Shown: piece by piece, positions 46,266-58,417 of the stretch
Layout of the letters: each line of letters begins with the position of its first letter
How positions within the stretch are numbered: the stretch's first letter is position 1
DNA from: Linnemannia schmuckeri
Lineage: Eukaryota > Mortierellomycota > Mortierellomycetes > Mortierellales > Mortierellaceae
NCBI GenBank assembly: GCA_029449235.1
Contig: JANATG010000006.1
Coordinates: forward strand, 1,302,001-1,366,000
Length of the DNA stretch: 64,000 bases
Direction: 5' to 3'
Notes under the pieces: model-generated
Seen by the model: the letters and a program-made list of their open reading frames with translations, nothing else
Told to the model about the DNA's origin: nothing
Databases searched by the model: none
Program-made: the position numbers and the translations under genes

Positions 46266-47528
46266 ATGTCCACCACCGCCGCGACCGCCGATATCATTCC
46301 CATTCTTGCCACTGCTGATGAGGCAACTCTAGATGCCGATGTCTACAATGAGGACCAAGGACCGCGTAAGGGCATCTTCCTGACCTTCCAACAGGCTTCC
46401 AAACTGATCACTTTTCATCTCCTCAACAAGCAATTGGACCAACTTTTCTACTTCAAGCGCGGCTACAACAACAGAGTCTACCTCGCCCACTGCTCCGATG
46501 GATCCGAATACGTCATCCGTCTTGGTGGACGCTTCTGGGACTACACCAAAATCATCAACGAGGCCCAGGCCTTGAGTCTCGCCCGCGCTGCTCTCGGGAA
46601 TATAGTCGATGTCCCCCTGTTTGTCGGAACCAGCGTCGAAGAGTCCAAAGTCCATATCGACAAAGCCTCGAGGATCATTCCGCACGACTACGTCATTATG
46701 AACCGGCTGCCAGGGGTGCCCTTGGACACCGTCTGGGACGGGTTATCACAGGACGACAAGAAGACGATTGTCAACCAAGCGGCCGAAATCTTCTCACGCC
46801 TCCGATCGATCGAGTTGACTAGGATTGGAAACTTTGTCGTGGGGCCTCAGGATGAGCCAAAGGTCGGCGCTCTGATGGAGGGAGGAGGAGGACCCTTCTT
46901 GCATTGGGGCGAGTTTGTCGCTGCCAACATCCAAAAGGAGCTTCGCAACCTTACCAAGCAAGGGTCCAAATTCGCCGAAATCATACCATACCTGCCTCGG
47001 ATCCACGCACTCCTCGCTAAGGTTCAGTCGGGAGAACTCGAGAAGTATTTTGAGGCCAAGGCCAAGGAGGAAGGAGAGGACACGCCAGAGAGATCCACCT
47101 CGTTCTTGCATGGGGATTTCGAGTCGCGTAACATGCTTGTCGTTGGCACCAAGATCACCGGTCTTCACGATTTCGAGTTCGCAGGAGGATTCCCGGCTGA
47201 GCAAGAATGGTGCGCTGGATTCGAGTGGCTGTTTGCTCGTTCCGAGGATCCATATGATGAGTCTGAGCAGCAAAAGTTAAGAGACATGACAGAGGATGAG
47301 AAAGAGATCCGGGAGTACTTTTTGAGAGTCCTTAAGGAGAGACATGGGCTGTTGTCGTATGGACCTGGACATCAAGAGTATAAGGTGGTCTTGTATCACT
47401 GCCAGAGTAACATTGCTCCTTGGTGGTTACTCGATCCGGAGCGAAACACTTGGACCGAGCACCAGATTCAGACCTTGAAGACTGCAGCCGCCTCACTGGA
47501 TAAAGCATTGACGTATCTAGGATGCTGA
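46266..47528 (+). CDS. Aminoglycoside-phosphotransferase-fold kinase
   Basis: A single exon of 420 aa starting MSTTAATADI. It has the APH/choline-kinase fold: an N-lobe with RGYNNRVYLAHCSDGSEYVIRLGG, a hinge YVIMNRLPGVPL, the Brenner loop FLHGDFESRN (about 280-290) with catalytic Asp and metal-binding Asn, and the DFE metal motif LHDFEFAG (about 300). The usual N-lobe lysine position reads Arg in YVIRLGG, which is common in APH-family members. The family phosphorylates small molecules (aminoglycosides, choline, homoserine and many unknown substrates). Fungal genomes carry many such paralogues with unassigned substrates, so antibiotic resistance should not be assumed. It has no introns, unlike most of its neighbours. 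Confidence 0.85.
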   Translation: MSTTAATADIIPILATADEATLDADVYNEDQGPRKGIFLTFQQASKLITFHLLNKQLDQLFYFKRGYNNRVYLAHCSDGSEYVIRLGGRFWDYTKIINEAQALSLARAALGNIVDVPLFVGTSVEESKVHIDKASRIIPHDYVIMNRLPGVPLDTVWDGLSQDDKKTIVNQAAEIFSRLRSIELTRIGNFVVGPQDEPKVGALMEGGGGPFLHWGEFVAANIQKELRNLTKQGSKFAEIIPYLPRIHALLAKVQSGELEKYFEAKAKEEGEDTPERSTSFLHGDFESRNMLVVGTKITGLHDFEFAGGFPAEQEWCAGFEWLFARSEDPYDESEQQKLRDMTEDEKEIREYFLRVLKERHGLLSYGPGHQEYKVVLYHCQSNIAPWWLLDPERNTWTEHQIQTLKTAAASLDKALTYLGC

Positions 47529-47838
47529 TTGGTCTGATCTTAATCATTGCGTTCCAAACATCTCTTTTTTTTCGCGCGTTGACATCGTTTTTTAAAAGTT
47601 TTTTTTATTACGAAAAATTATGTGCGTGTAGTTCTGAGAGCAAATGAAAAAGAGCGATCAAGAAACTAGCAATACTTATGGTACAGAAAATGACAATAGA
47701 CGACGATGCGGTTGCATAAAGGAAAGGGGATGGTGTCTCTCCTTCTTTTTGGAGTATGTAAAAATGGGGAAAGGATGTATGTGTAAGTTTTTTTTTGTTC
47801 AACGGCTTTTAGCAAAAGCACTGTTGAGCGGATCTCCT
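47529..47838. other. Convergent 3' intergenic region
   Basis: 310 nt between the stops of the kinase and NF-YB genes; it holds only AT-rich 3' UTR sequence. Confidence 0.5.
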
Positions 47839-48774
47839 TTAATGGATGTTGGAGTACTCGCCATTCTGCTGATGATAATATCCAGCATTGACGTCCTGCT
47901 GATGGAAAATGCCGCCATCGTCCAGGTTCTTGGTCTCCTCCTCGCCCTCTTTGTCCTTTGTTGTTGCCGCCTGACGTTCAATCTTGGTGGTCTATTGATT
48001 TTTTTTTAGAAAAAAAGAAACGGTCAAAGGAGGAAGGAAAGAAGGAAGGGTCAGAAGAGGGTTGTGCAGAGATCCAATACAAGAGTTGCGAGGGAGACAA
48101 GGTTTTAGTTCTACTGCTGTTGGTATTTTCTCGTTGTTGTTCGGCACAGAACAAAAACAGAAGAACAGACAAACGTGGCTCCATGATCGTCCAGTGAAAC
48201 CCAAGCAAATCGCTCTCCCTCTCCTTGACGTCTCTGTGTCTAAGTGATTTACCTCTCTGTATTTTGACAGATAAATCTTGAGTGCCTCGGCATAGTTCTC
48301 AAATCCAAGAGACTGCATTGCCCACAAGATATCCTCGCCGTTGATCGTCTTGCGCTTCTCCAGCTGGCACCTGTCGCTGGCTATTTAGAGTTGATAAGAA
48401 AAGCATGAGTTAACGTCAGTGAGTATATGGGTGGGTAAGTGTAGAGACGGAGAGCGAACAAACGAGTGTGCGTAAACAGCATAAAAAAGTACAACCCCAG
48501 CTACAAAGAGCAACCTCCTCTACTACTCTATCAACAACGAGAATTGAAGCAAGCGCACTTGGGCTGAATTCAAAGAGGGAGACATACCTTCGCTGGTGAT
48601 GAAGGAGATAAACTCTGAGACGCACTCCTGCACGGTCTCCTTGGCCTCTTTTGCAATCTTTGCGTTGTCTGGGAGAGCCTTCTTCATAATCCTAGCCACG
48701 TTGGCGATGGGCAAGAAGCGATCCTGCTCTTTGTAGTCATCCAACTCGTCTCCGGACTGGTGCTGCTCAGACAT
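47839..48774 (-). CDS. HAP3: CCAAT-binding factor subunit NF-YB/Hap3
   Basis: Three exons (48588-48774, 48253-48380, 47839-47991) encode 155 aa. The histone-fold core (about residues 18-106) is nearly canonical: QDRFLPIANVARIMKKALP, ECVSEFISFITSE, KRKTINGEDILWAMQSLGF and LKIYLSKYRE. The core includes the DNA-contacting N-terminal segment and the NF-YC dimer helices. It pairs with NF-YC/Hap5 and NF-YA/Hap2 to bind CCAAT boxes in the nucleus, controlling respiration, iron and redox genes in fungi. The short acidic and Gln/His tail is lineage-specific. It is divergent from the TRAPP gene, with 433 nt between starts. Confidence 0.97.
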
Positions 48775-49207
48775 GGTGGGTGGTGCGTACAAAGGTTGAG
48801 TTTGTTTGTATGTTCTTCTCTGGCTTTTGTGTTTTTGGACTATGGATGGGGTGGGAGGTTGTTTTGGTGCTTTTATCAGTTGGCGCGTGTGAGTATGTGG
48901 ATGAGAAAAGAAAAAGGCGGCGGCAAGCTTTTTTTTTTTTGTTGCACCTCTTCCTCGACAAGTCAGCACCCCGCTTGTTTCATTCGATTTTTTTTTCCTT
49001 TTTTTTCTTCTACGCACAAGTCAGCGAGGCAAATTTCGTGTACGTTGTTAACGGTGTACGTGAATATCTCTCCTCGACTGTCTTCATCGTCTTTGTCGCG
49101 TCAACCATCATCACTTTCATCACAGGCAGGAATCTCACTCTTAACCGCACGGGACACACAGAAACACTGACATCTGTAACTTTTAATCCCATCGACGACA
49201 CACACAT
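48775..49207. promoter_or_regulatory. Compact bidirectional promoter, NF-YB and TRAPP genes
   Basis: 433 nt separate two divergent ATG codons, so the promoters must overlap or abut. The left half is purine- and T-tract-rich (T-runs near 48930 and 48990). No clear TATA box was identified. Confidence 0.6.
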
Positions 49208-50145
49208 ATGGCATCGATTCAGGCTCCAGTAAAACTCGTCAACGAGTCCACAGTCGAGTTTCTTACAACAGAAATGGTCGAGGCAATGATCAGGACTATC
49301 AAGGACGACGCCCTTCGCCTCGGCGCTGACAGGGACCCTAGTCTGGGCAACCCAAACGACGGCGCAGGAGGACCTAAGGATTACTCTGAAGGAGACGAAG
49401 CTATGGAGGCAGTCTACTACAAGCTGGAAATGATTGGATTCCGCGTAGGCGAGCGGCTCATCGAAAAGTATGGCAGTCCTGCCTTTCTTTTATTGACAAT
49501 GCTCTTGGAGTTATCAATGTTGCGTTGCTCCGCAAAGACTTCAAACAAGCTAACCGATCATATCTCACTTTTATAGAATTAGCAAGGACAGGATGAGATT
49601 CACAGACAATCTGGACGTGGTCAAGTTTGTGTGCAAGGAGGTCTGGATGTTCTTGTTTAAGAAGCAGGTTGACAACCTGAAGACAAATCACAGAGTGCGT
49701 AGCATTGGCTTCCAGACTTAATCACGTTGAGGCAGCATACGAAGCTTGGATAACACAACAGCACCAGTCAATACTTACGCCACTCTATCATTCGCTCATT
49801 CTTGAAACCACTAGGGAGTCTACGTGCTTCAGGACAATAGCTTCCGCTGGTTCACCAGGATGGCACACGACCAGAGTTCAGCTGAATCTGTAAAGAAGGT
49901 GACACCGGTAAGGACAGACTGTGTTCTGTCACCCATTTTCATGCCATGGATATTACTATCCTTGCTGCTTCGTTCTGACTGGCCGACATGTTTTTCTCAT
50001 CAATGGTGGCATATAGTATCTGTGGTTTCCATGCGGGATCCTGCGCGGCATTCTCTCAAACCTGGGCATTGCAAGTGTTGTGGTGGCCGAGACTTCCTCT
50101 CTGCCCGCTTGCACCTTCCAGATCAAGATTGCGAAGACAGCATAG
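49208..50145 (+). CDS. TRS33: TRAPP complex subunit TRAPPC6/Trs33
   Basis: Four exons (49208-49467, 49577-49694, 49815-49907, 50017-50145) encode 199 aa; phases are consistent and two donors are non-standard (GTATGG, GTGCGT). Family blocks in order are IGFRVGERLIEKISKDRMRF, DVVKFVCKEVWMFLFKKQVD, LKTNHRGVYVLQDNSF, FPCGILRGILSNLGIASVVV and ETSSLPACTFQIKI. Trs33 is a core Bet3-like subunit of TRAPP, the GEF complex for Ypt1/Rab1 and Rab11-type GTPases in ER-Golgi traffic. An extra acidic, Gly-rich loop near residues 45-60 accounts for the length beyond the usual 160-180 aa. Confidence 0.94.
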
Positions 50146-50315
50146 GACCGAAACAATAAACTCAACCATATACCACGTACTCGTCTCGTGATCTGACTGT
50201 ATTTGAGCTGACGACCGACTCGTTTTTTTTGTTCGCTTCCTTTTCTCCCGCATCTATCCTCGCCACCTTCACTCTTCCCTTTCTCCCCATAAACACCTTT
50301 TTTTTTCTCGCGCCC

Positions 50316-51809
50316 ATGTCATCTACTACCCCACGCCGGACCGGAAAGGTCAAGTTCTTCAACAGCCAAAAGGGCTTTGGCTTCATCATTCCTTCCGAAA
50401 GAACTGAGGCAGCCCCTGTCGACGAGAGTAAGTCTCACATCTCACACTTTGCCCTTGCTTTGCTTTGCTTTACTCCATCATGTCTATACTACATTGTCGC
50501 TTATACTATCGCGTGTCAACGTCAAACAAAAACCACGTTGTTCCTGGCCCGACTCAAAAAAAAAAATACCCCCCCCCCCCCCCCGCCGGTTGAATATACC
50601 CTTTTTTTTTTTTTTTTTTTTTTTTTTGCTTGTTTCTCATCCTCTCTACTTGTTGTTACGTTATTCTTTAGTCTTTGTCCACCACACAGCGATCCAAAAC
50701 GATGGAGGATTCAAGTCTTTAGCCGAAGGAGAAGAGGTTCGTCTTTTTTGCTTTTGCCTTTCTGACCTTTTCTTCATATGACCTGTACTGTACACAAGTA
50801 ACGCCAAGTAACTGATGAGTTGGGGGATGCTGTGAGAAACTGATCAAACTATCGCTGATAAATTGAGTATTGACTCTTTTTCTCTGTCATCTCATACTTT
50901 CACACTTACACATACACGCGCTTGTAGGTCGAGTTTGATTTGGTTCAAGGCACCAAGGGTATGCAAGCATCCAACGTCACCGGCCCAAAGGGAGCGTCTG
51001 TCATCGGCGACCAAAGCTACAATCAAACTGGATTCAAGTAAGTCTATACAGCAGCCCAGGATCGAGGCAAAGAAAAGAAACGAAACAATAGTGCTACTGT
51101 GCTCCACTGCAACGGTCAATACGATAACATGGGTCGAGTACTGATACAGATCGTTTCGTTTTGTTTGCGTACAAACCGAATAACAGCAACAATAATAGCA
51201 ACTCGACCTTTGGAAACACCAACAACCAGGCACGATTCGGTGGGAGAAACGCCGGTGGTGGATATGGCACCGGCTTTGGTGGATTTGGCGGACAAAATCG
51301 TACGTTAGTTCGAGTTTTTTTTTTGTAATTTTAAGCCAAGGACCCAAAAGGTGAAAAAATGGCGGGAAAATGACAATCCAAATCAGGCAACACCCGTTAC
51401 TTACCTCACTTTTTTTTTTTGTTTGTTTGCGCTATTCTTAGCGTATGGAGGAGGAAATGCGAACATTGGCAACACGCTCTACAGTGGCCAAGGTGCGGGT
51501 GGTCAACAGGGATATGGCCAAGACTACGTTCAGGGCTATGACCAGCAGCATCAGTACGGGTATGGATCGGGCACCGGATATCCTGCTGCGCAGCAAACAA
51601 ATCAGTACCGTTTTGGATCTGAATACTCGCAGGGCTACAACGGTGGAACAGGAGGTGCAGCAAGAGGAGGAGGAGGAGGAGGAGGAGGAGGTACACATCA
51701 CGGTGGAGTCCAGAGTCAGGCGGGCGGGCACTCGACATTGTTGAGACAAACCTCTTCCACTGGTCAGCGTGCAAACTGGAATGGCGCCTCTGGAGCTTCC
51801 CTCTGCTAA
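50316..51809 (+). CDS. Cold-shock-domain, Gly-rich RNA-binding protein
   Basis: Five exons (50316-50427, 50672-50736, 50928-51037, 51187-51299, 51442-51809) encode 255 aa. The CSD lies at residues about 8-80: GKVKFFNSQKGFGFI (RNP1 includes KGFGFI), IFVHHTAI (RNP2) and VEFDLVQGTKGMQASNVTGP. The C-terminal two-thirds is Gly/Gln/Tyr/Asn-rich with RGG-like and YG-rich segments and an eight-to-nine-Gly run, resembling Y-box or glycine-rich RNA-binding proteins that join mRNPs. The donor of intron 2 is GTTCGT, a weak site. Intron 1 carries a 16-C run and a 26-T run. An AATAAA follows about 90 nt after the stop. Confidence 0.9.
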
Positions 51810-53234
51810 AGTGTTAAGGAGTGAGGACTGCGGCCTGTTCTTTACGTCCGTTCTTTTTGCTTTTTGTTGTTTCTTGCTTCATTGCTCTTAAACATGAATA
51901 AAAAAGTGTGACTGCGTTTTGACATTCAAAACAACGGCAACGAACAAATTCGGTGGCAAAAAAAAAAAATAGGCGGGGTGTCTGTCCGCTTGGGTTGTGT
52001 GGGATGAAAAGGGCAGGCAAAGTATGGACAAAACTTTCGTGGGAGAGAATGACCAGTGGGTGCAGCAGCAAGTTCATTGTTTATTGTGTCTTTTTCTGCT
52101 GTGAATTTCTTTCTTATCTTTCGTTCGAGGGCACTGAGGCAAGACGACGTCCTTCTTCCTACTCGTCCGGTCTGAGTTGATGGTCTATTTTACGCTGCGC
52201 TGCTTTGTTGTTGTTTTCTGCGTTGATTCGTTTTTCTGTTATTACTATCCTGTTTTTGCTTTAACCTCATTCCCTCTCCTCCTTCTCCTCCCTCCTTGCC
52301 CTCTTCACTCACCTTCACACCTGTACAAACACACACACCCATACTTGAATAGTATTAGACGCCTCTTTTTCTTCTTTCCTTTGCCACCACTTTTTTATGT
52401 CTAATCCTCGTCAGCTGTAATTACTTTCACCTGAACTCGTCTGACTTGCCGCGAATAATAACAACAACAAGGACCACATTACTGACGAATCAACCAAGCC
52501 GCACTCCTTCTTTCTATCTCCAAAAAGGTAATAAAACACTCGGAATCTGCTGCTGCTGCCCCTATAATCTCTGTCTTCACACTTCCCTTTTGAAAGGAGA
52601 GGGCCTACTTTTTTATGTTTTGGAACTTGTAGTATTCACTAGGACAAGGCATGCAATACAAACATCCATCACTGCCAACTGGAGATCATCACAACTGGAC
52701 TTGACCCTCAGCAGCAGACCCGTCATGGAATCAAACAGCCCTCAAAACAAGGCTTTGTTGTTGTTGCTGCCAAAAGGAGACAGGGAGCAGGGATCAAATT
52801 ATACCAATCCTTGCCGGCATCCCACGGTGGGCTTTGCGGATCTGCTCGGACTGTTGCTGGATGCATGCATGGTCGTCAGAAAGGATTCCAGGACTTGTCG
52901 ACATCCAGTTATAAGGGCGCGCCGGACCAGGATGAACAAAGGACCTCACATCACACACCACGGGACTCTTGGTTCACCACGGCACTTTTTGATGCAGAGT
53001 GGGAGACTGATTAGGACACAGCAACTTGCTGTATGCGAAACAAGAGCACAGTACACTTTCTTAACCACCTTGACATTTCATGTTGTCTTTATATCGATAG
53101 ACATTGCCCCAACAGCGTAAACCAGCACTTCACTCACTTCGACTCTGGATTCCCTGCACTTCCCTCAGGCTCCCGTCCTTGACCTGCCACCACCTATTCA
53201 CACGCTGCCCAGCCTTCTCAAGGACGACTCTCTG
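51810..53234. other. Intergenic region before SET2
   Basis: The AATAAA at 51897-51902 probably ends the CSD gene. Open frames at 52446-53120 have no motif. A plausible in-frame 3' splice site (ag at 53167-53168) precedes SET2, so part of this region may be a SET2 leader or an additional first exon. Confidence 0.5.
51897..51902 (+). promoter_or_regulatory. Polyadenylation signal AATAAA
   Basis: A canonical hexamer 88 nt downstream of the cold-shock-protein stop codon. Confidence 0.6.
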
Positions 53235-56200
53235 ATGGAAAGCGGAAGGATGACTCAGCGTCGTGCGTCCGGATCAGCTGACAGTTCTGTTGGACCCTCG
53301 TCGACAAATAGTTCTACGTCCACGTCGCCGTCCTCTTCAATAAGCGATGCCATGATGACGATCGAACACGCCAAGGAGACAGGATTCAGCAGTATTATCC
53401 CAGAACTAAAGCAGGATGAGCCAGGTAAGGGAGTCAATCTTACACATGTTGACGACAATAGGACGTATGTGCTTGTTGTTACAATGTATAGCTAATACAG
53501 TCTTACTGACCTTTTAGAAATATGTGCCTCCTTGGCATCACTTCATGCACCATTCTCCGAACCTGGAACTCCAACAAAAGCATCTTTTCCATCCAATTCG
53601 CCGCCTCAAGGCGCTACTCACTCCCCAAAGTTGGAAAAACTGGAAATCTCAAGTCCTATCCCACTCTCACGACTCTTTGATTTCGACAAGGAGGATCAAT
53701 CGTCCGACAAGATCGTCCTCAACGAGTCCGAACGGCAATATCAGCAGAAACTCAAGGATGAGTTTGATGCTGGTTTCAAGGACATCCAAGACGAGGACAG
53801 GAATGGCTTTGACTCCTTGGATCGTGCCGACAGCTTCGCCCGTCCACGGAGCCGACGCATCGTATACGACTCGGATGACGAGGAGGTCCGTGTTGACGAT
53901 GACGAGGACGAAAATGACCGCCGCTTATACAGGAGTAAGCACTCGGTGCCGCCTCCTCCACCACCACCCCTCGGACCTCCACCCATCAAAAATCTACCCT
54001 CTGCCATGAAAGATGCCCAGAGTACCTACCAGCAGATCGAGCATAACATTTATCGTGGCGCCAACACTGGAAACTCACCCGTCGACGACTGCCTACCTTG
54101 CCAATGCAAATACAACCCTAGTAAGTCTGAATGACGAAGTTCAAGTGGGATATCAGGATATGAGTGGTTCGCATTGTAAGTATTACTGATCCTCATGTGC
54201 ATTTTCCTTGTTCGCATATTAGATCGTGATCCAAGGTGGAAGGCATGTGGTCCAGACTGCATCAACAGGAATTTACTCGTAGAATGTATCGAGGATGACT
54301 GCCCATGTGGCTCTTACTGCTTGAACAGGAGGTACACACTGTGGTTAATTTGCAATTGGATACTAGTCATACTCTGACATTCGAGAAGTGGTCAGGAAAC
54401 TAATACGTTATCTTTCTCTGTACCATTCCATAGGTTCCAAATGAAGCAGAATGCAGACGTTGATGTTGTCAAGACTGAAAAGAAAGGATTTGGCCTTCGT
54501 GCTATGGAAGGACTGCCAGCGTAAGACCACACAACTTGACAAGTTGCACGGATTTTTTTTTTATTTTTTTGGCTTTCGACAATATACACGTGGATATGAA
54601 AGCTAACGCATTCACTGCAACTTTCAATTAAAATAGTGGCTCTTTTGTTATGGAGTACATCGGAGAAGTCTTGCCTCACTCAAGCTTCGTTAAGAGGACG
54701 AGGGAGTACTCTCTGGCTGGAGTGGAGCACTTTTACTTCATGTCATTGCAATCAGACGAGGTTATCGACGCGACCAAGAAGGGGTGTCTTGCCAGATTTA
54801 TTAACCACTCCTGTAACCCCAACTGCCATCTGGAAAAATGGGTTGTCGGTTCAAAACTCAGGATTGGTATCTTCACCATCAAACGTGTTGCAGAAGGAGA
54901 GGAGTTGACATTTGATTACCAGTTTGAGCGCTACGGGTAAGTACGAAGCACGATGGATATGGCCTTGTTGATTTCGGGGTATCGATGTCTGCAACGTGCT
55001 TCAAAATTGACATCGTACTCACCTTTGCTATTGTCTTTCATAGTGCTGAAGCACAGAAGTGTTACTGCGGAGAAGCCAACTGTTCAGGATTTATCGGAGG
55101 TAACAAGAGGTCGTCTGCAACGAGACTAGACGACTATAACCATTTGGATGAAGTAGAGGACGAGGACGAGATTGACCTCGAGAACCAAATGAGCCTGCGA
55201 CACCCAAAGAAGGACAAGGGCCACGATGGCGATTACGAAGAAAAAATCGAGGAACAGAGGGTCGCACGCGGTATTGAGGATCCAATTCTGATGGAGAAAC
55301 TTGCCCGTATCATGTTTATGAAGCCCAAAGTGGAAAAGAGCAAGCGTCTGCTGGCGAAACTGATGGCAACAACTGAGCGGGCTTGTTTGCGGCGTTTCCT
55401 TGTCCTTCATGGACTTGTCATTTTGAAAGCATGGCTAAAGCATTATAAGGACGAGCCCGATATCATCATGGGTATCATGTTTGTCCTGCCTAGCATTCCC
55501 CTTCTCTCCCGTAATGCTATCGAGGATTCGCTGATCGAGGAAGCTGTTCAGGAGGTCGCTGATGGACCCGAGTGTCCATCTAAGGGTATGGCTCAGGAAG
55601 TCTTGGAGCAGTGGAAGGAACTCAAGCCAACCTACAGAATTCCCAAAGCCAAGAAGCTGGTTTGTTACTTGATGCTCTTTTGTCATGTTCTTGTTAACGT
55701 TGGCTTTGTAATCCATCATATAGCATTACTAATCAAGTATTGCATGTTCGACATTTTCTAGGCCGTTGCTGCATCTACTGCCAACGCTACCACTGACGCT
55801 ATAAGCACCCCTGTTGACGAGTCCTCCACTTTCATGTCACCAGCCGAGTCTAATGGATCCGGATCGGGTGAAGGACTGGGGAAGCGCCAATACGACGATG
55901 AGGAACGAGCATCAACACCTGCTGGTATGGAGAAGCGTGGTAGGTTCGATGGTGGCTCTGATCAAAACCCGGCAGAGGAGACAGATGCATCTGCATCTGC
56001 ATCTGCAACACCACAGGATCCCGCCTCCAGATACCACAGCTATCCTTTCGACTCTCCGGAATACCCTTCCAGGTCCGATTCACATCGTGGATCCGAACAC
56101 TACGGCAGGATGGCGGATGGCTACACTCGGTTGGACATGTATGGACGAATGGAACCTCATAGCCGGGAGGGGTCGTATGGTCGCTCTGGTGAATCTGGGT

Positions 56201-58417
56201 ACAGCCGTTCTGAATCGTATGGCCGCATCGATCCCTATGGCATGTCCAAGAACGGCTATGAGCGAGGTCGCTATGAACACTACCGGAGCGAACGTGACCG
56301 CGAACGGGAGCGCTATTACGAGTACTATCGCGAGCGAGAGTATGATCGGGAGTACAGAAGTCACCGGGAACCACGTGAACGCATTTACAATCAGCCCCCG
56401 CCTTCACCACGCCGCAGATCTCGTGATGGCTCTCCAGCAGCCCCTCCCCGCCGCGAGCTTACTCCATCTTCTACTACCCAAGAAAGTATTTGGGCCAAGG
56501 AGGCATCTCGGCCATCCTCGCCCGCCAAGGAAGGCGCTGCTCAACAACCCGACTCTGGAATTACTGCTCAAGCGGATGCTTCCGAGGCTATTCCTATAGG
56601 ACCTCGTGTACCCGAGCCTTTGCCAGAACAGACGGCTACCACAGGAACAGGTACCGTCTCGACACCCATCGCAACCTCTACACCTTCAACGACTGCTCCA
56701 GTGACAACGGCAGTTGCTGCAGTTCAGTTAGCAGTAGTTGGGGAGGAGGGGGTCGTCCGGTCACCTTCAGCAGCCGTTTCAAGAAACAACAGTCCCCCGA
56801 CACAGGTGGCGCCTACCCCTCTCAGGAACTACATATTGCCAGCAGACTTGCAAAGCGCCAGCTCCGCATCGGCGTCAACTGATCAGCCCACGCCTGCTGT
56901 TGCTTTGGGTCTCTCGTCGACACAGCAAAGCAATGGGTATCACTACCGGAGCAGTAGCGGTCACGGAGACTACCCGCACTCTCGCTATGGCGGCCACAGC
57001 GGAAGCTACTCGAATTCACAGTACTATCGACACTCTTCCGACTACCCGTCGTACTCGAAATCTCACTACTACAGGAGTTCGTCTTCGCGCATCTATCCTT
57101 CCTCTGCCCCCTACCCTCCTTCGATCGAACTTCCTCCCAATTGGGCCAAGGCGAGCGATTCCGAAGGACGTATCTATTACTACAACGAGATCACACGTGC
57201 GACTCAATGGGACCCTCCAAGAGTCGAATCGTCAGCAGAAGTCCTGTCAGAACCCACCCTCACCGCACCCATGTCACATTACGTACCAAGCGCCTCTACG
57301 AATTCGTACCACCGGACACCTCAATCTCATCAACAGCAACCAATCCCTGTCGCAAGGGTGCCTTCTCCCGAGCCACCCAAGCCTGTCAATATCGATGGCT
57401 TTACTCAGGAGCAGCTCCAAGAGGTCATTGGACGTGCCTACGACAAGCAGAAGCAGAAGTATCTGGCCAATGGATCAGGAAGTGCTGGAGCAAGTATTCA
57501 CGATGTGGATTCACCAAGTACTCGTGTCACCAACCCTCACTCGCCCTCCGCGATGCGGTTGAGCAGCAGTGGCAAACCCTTAAAGCCCATGAACGAGAAG
57601 GACTTGAAGGCTGCTGTAAGTTTTTTTGCTGTGCTTGTGCTCTCCGGCCATTGGCATGTAGAATGTTCAATTAAAAAGACAATGCATACTAATAACTTCT
57701 TACTTTTGCTTCTGCCTCATTGAATTTAGCTTTCTGCAACTGTTGTCAAGAACATGGCCAAGTACAAGGGCAAGCTCGGATCCAGCGAAGCGTTCAAGAA
57801 GCATGCCCGCAGGGTAAGACTAGCTGAACCATGACTTTTACACGCATGTTTTGGTGGCGTTGTAGATGAAAGTGGCCTGTGTTTATTATTATTTGTGCTA
57901 ATATTGTATCTGTTACTACAATTTTTAGATTACGCATTTGATTGCTGATAAAGAGATGCGCTCGAAGTCATTCAAGGCTGGCGAGTTGACCGAGGTGACG
58001 CAGGGGATGAAGAACAAGATTCGCCGGTTCATCAAGGATTACATGACCAAGTTGTTCAAGAAGCTCCCCAAAGAGGAGAAGTCCTCGTCTGGTTCCGCCA
58101 CTATCCTACTTGTGAGCGGATCTAAGCCAACTCAATCTCACTCTTTAGTACAGGGACAAGATGAGTTGCCAGCGGTGTACCATGGATCGATCGTACCAAA
58201 CAAGGAGCGGGAGTTGACTCCAACTGGAAAGAAGCATATCAAGGCAGGAGGCGATAAAAAGTCGATGGGCTATGGTGATGTTGAGGTCGACGACGATGAT
58301 GATGTAACGTATGGTGAGGGTGATGACGGGGACGAGGAGGGTGATCTCGAAGCCGAGGAGGACGACGACGGCGGTGTTGCGGCGGTCCCTTCTGCATCTG
58401 TGGAGCTCCCACTTTGA
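53235..58417 (+). CDS. SET2: Histone H3K36 methyltransferase Set2
   Basis: Nine exons (53235-53424, 53518-54120, 54223-54331, 54434-54520, 54637-54936, 55044-55659, 55762-57615, 57730-57813, 57929-58417) encode 1443 aa. The domain order is that of Set2: acidic N-terminus; AWS cysteine cluster (about 254-305); SET (about 306-430) with MEYIGEV, FINHSCNPNC and ELTFDYQFERYG; post-SET CYCGEANCSGF; a helical LEDGF/TFIIS-like Set2 domain (about 500-630); a Ser/Arg/Tyr-rich spacer; WW (about 1090-1120, LPPNWAKASDSEGRIYYYN); and SRI (about 1245-1340), which binds the phosphorylated Pol II CTD. The enzyme methylates H3K36 during elongation and represses cryptic initiation. It is about twice the length of yeast Set2 because of the spacer. 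The ATG at 53235 is the first in frame after a possible acceptor at 53168, so an extra 5' exon is possible. Confidence 0.95.

Noticed and set aside
46266..47528. Antibiotic-resistance gene acquired from bacteria
   Set aside because: The APH fold is common among fungal kinases. Absence of introns is not enough evidence for transfer, and the substrate cannot be inferred.
52446..53120. A 224-codon + strand open frame before SET2
   Set aside because: No motif, poor composition and no clear splice link to SET2; treated as leader or intergenic.
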